From the NCBI RefSeq assembly GCF_007000325.2, contig NZ_CP117267.1, positions 1,178,001 through 1,242,000 on the forward strand: 64,000 nt of DNA. Reading direction: 5' to 3'. A program made the position numbers and the translations under genes. This document shows, piece by piece, positions 63,941-64,000 of this stretch. Below the pieces are notes generated by a model, which was given only the letters and a program-made list of their open reading frames with translations, made no database searches and had not been told where the DNA came from. The stretch is from Rhizobium rhododendri (lineage in GTDB: Bacteria > Pseudomonadota > Alphaproteobacteria > Rhizobiales > Rhizobiaceae). The first letter of the stretch is position 1. Each line of letters starts with the position of its first letter.

Positions 63941-64000
63941 CTTCCGGGTCAAAACACGAGCCCGCCGGCCACACCGTTGCCATGGCGGTGCTCAACGCCA
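63937..64000 (+). CDS. ntrB: Nitrogen regulation sensor kinase NtrB (partial, first codons)
   Basis: Only the first 21 codons lie in the window: MTSGSKHEPAGHTVAMAVLN. The VAMAVLNA start of the PAS domain, the GGAGG ribosome site and the ATGA overlap with dusB fit the conserved dusB-ntrB-ntrC operon. NtrB controls NtrC phosphorylation by nitrogen status. The call rests mostly on position. Confidence 0.7.
   Translation, partial: MTSGSKHEPAGHTVAMAVLNA

Overview
The window is a high-GC, gene-dense stretch of an alphaproteobacterial chromosome, almost certainly from the Rhizobiaceae (Rhizobium/Agrobacterium/Sinorhizobium type). The case rests on the aapJQMP amino-acid importer, a fused ispDF, LpxI in place of LpxH, a lipoylated E1-beta (PdhB), the dusB(nifR3)-ntrB junction, EipB and DUF3126 proteins, mitochondrial-type complex I accessory proteins (NDUFS4- and NDUFS6-like), a GTTC-N7-GTTC LexA operator and a GGAAC-N17-CGTT (EcfG/RpoE2-type) promoter. 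There is no CRISPR array, prophage, insertion sequence or rRNA operon. One tRNA gene (Arg, TCT) is present.

Layout. 1-5.3 kb: the start of ugpB (minus strand, running off the edge), two small His-rich secreted proteins, a membrane-anchored SNase-like protein, an EptA-type lipid A phosphoethanolamine transferase, an NDUFS4-like protein and tRNA-Arg. 5.3-12.4 kb: a frameshifted PAS-domain gene, a CDF metal exporter, a secreted isochorismatase-fold protein, the Kup potassium transporter and a large MscS channel. 12.4-17 kb: aapJ-aapQ-aapM-aapP on the minus strand. 17-22.5 kb: metC, a flavin monooxygenase next to a zf-CHCC (NDUFS6-like) protein, an alpha/beta hydrolase, cysE, DUF3126 and a phasin. 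22.8-29.7 kb: clpS-clpA, then a minus-strand block (RidA, GDPD, FemAB/GNAT-like, HIT), then eipB.

29.7-43.1 kb is a long envelope and translation run on the plus strand: rpsB, tsf, pyrH, frr, uppS, cdsA, rseP, bamA, lpxD, fabZ, lpxA, lpxI, lpxB. It joins ribosome and EF-Ts production to lipid carrier, phospholipid, outer-membrane protein and lipid A synthesis. It ends at a terminator shared with the converging gltA. 43-51.2 kb: gltA, comEC, lexA (its 3' end overlaps comEC), a VOC protein, kdsA and eno. 51.3-59.9 kb: a divIC/ftsB-like gene and the pyruvate dehydrogenase set pdhA-pdhB-pdhC-lpdA followed by lipA (lipoyl synthase). A DUF559 endonuclease gene bounded by inverted repeats, an SGNH hydrolase and two tiny YeaQ/YmgE-like membrane proteins interrupt this set. 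60-64 kb: a small P-loop protein, a COQ10/RatA-like START protein, cinA and ispDF (minus strand), then dusB and the first codons of ntrB.

Most of the window is conserved core genome. The stretches that merit a second look are the repeat-bounded DUF559 cassette inside the pdh-lpd run (55.6-56.1 kb), the PAS gene broken by a single-base frameshift (5.3-5.9 kb), the stress-promoter-driven His/Met-rich secreted peptide (1.35-1.6 kb), two fold-conserved but residue-degenerate enzymes (SNase-like, isochorismatase-like), and several unexplained inverted repeats at promoters (gltA, pdhA, aapJ-aapQ).
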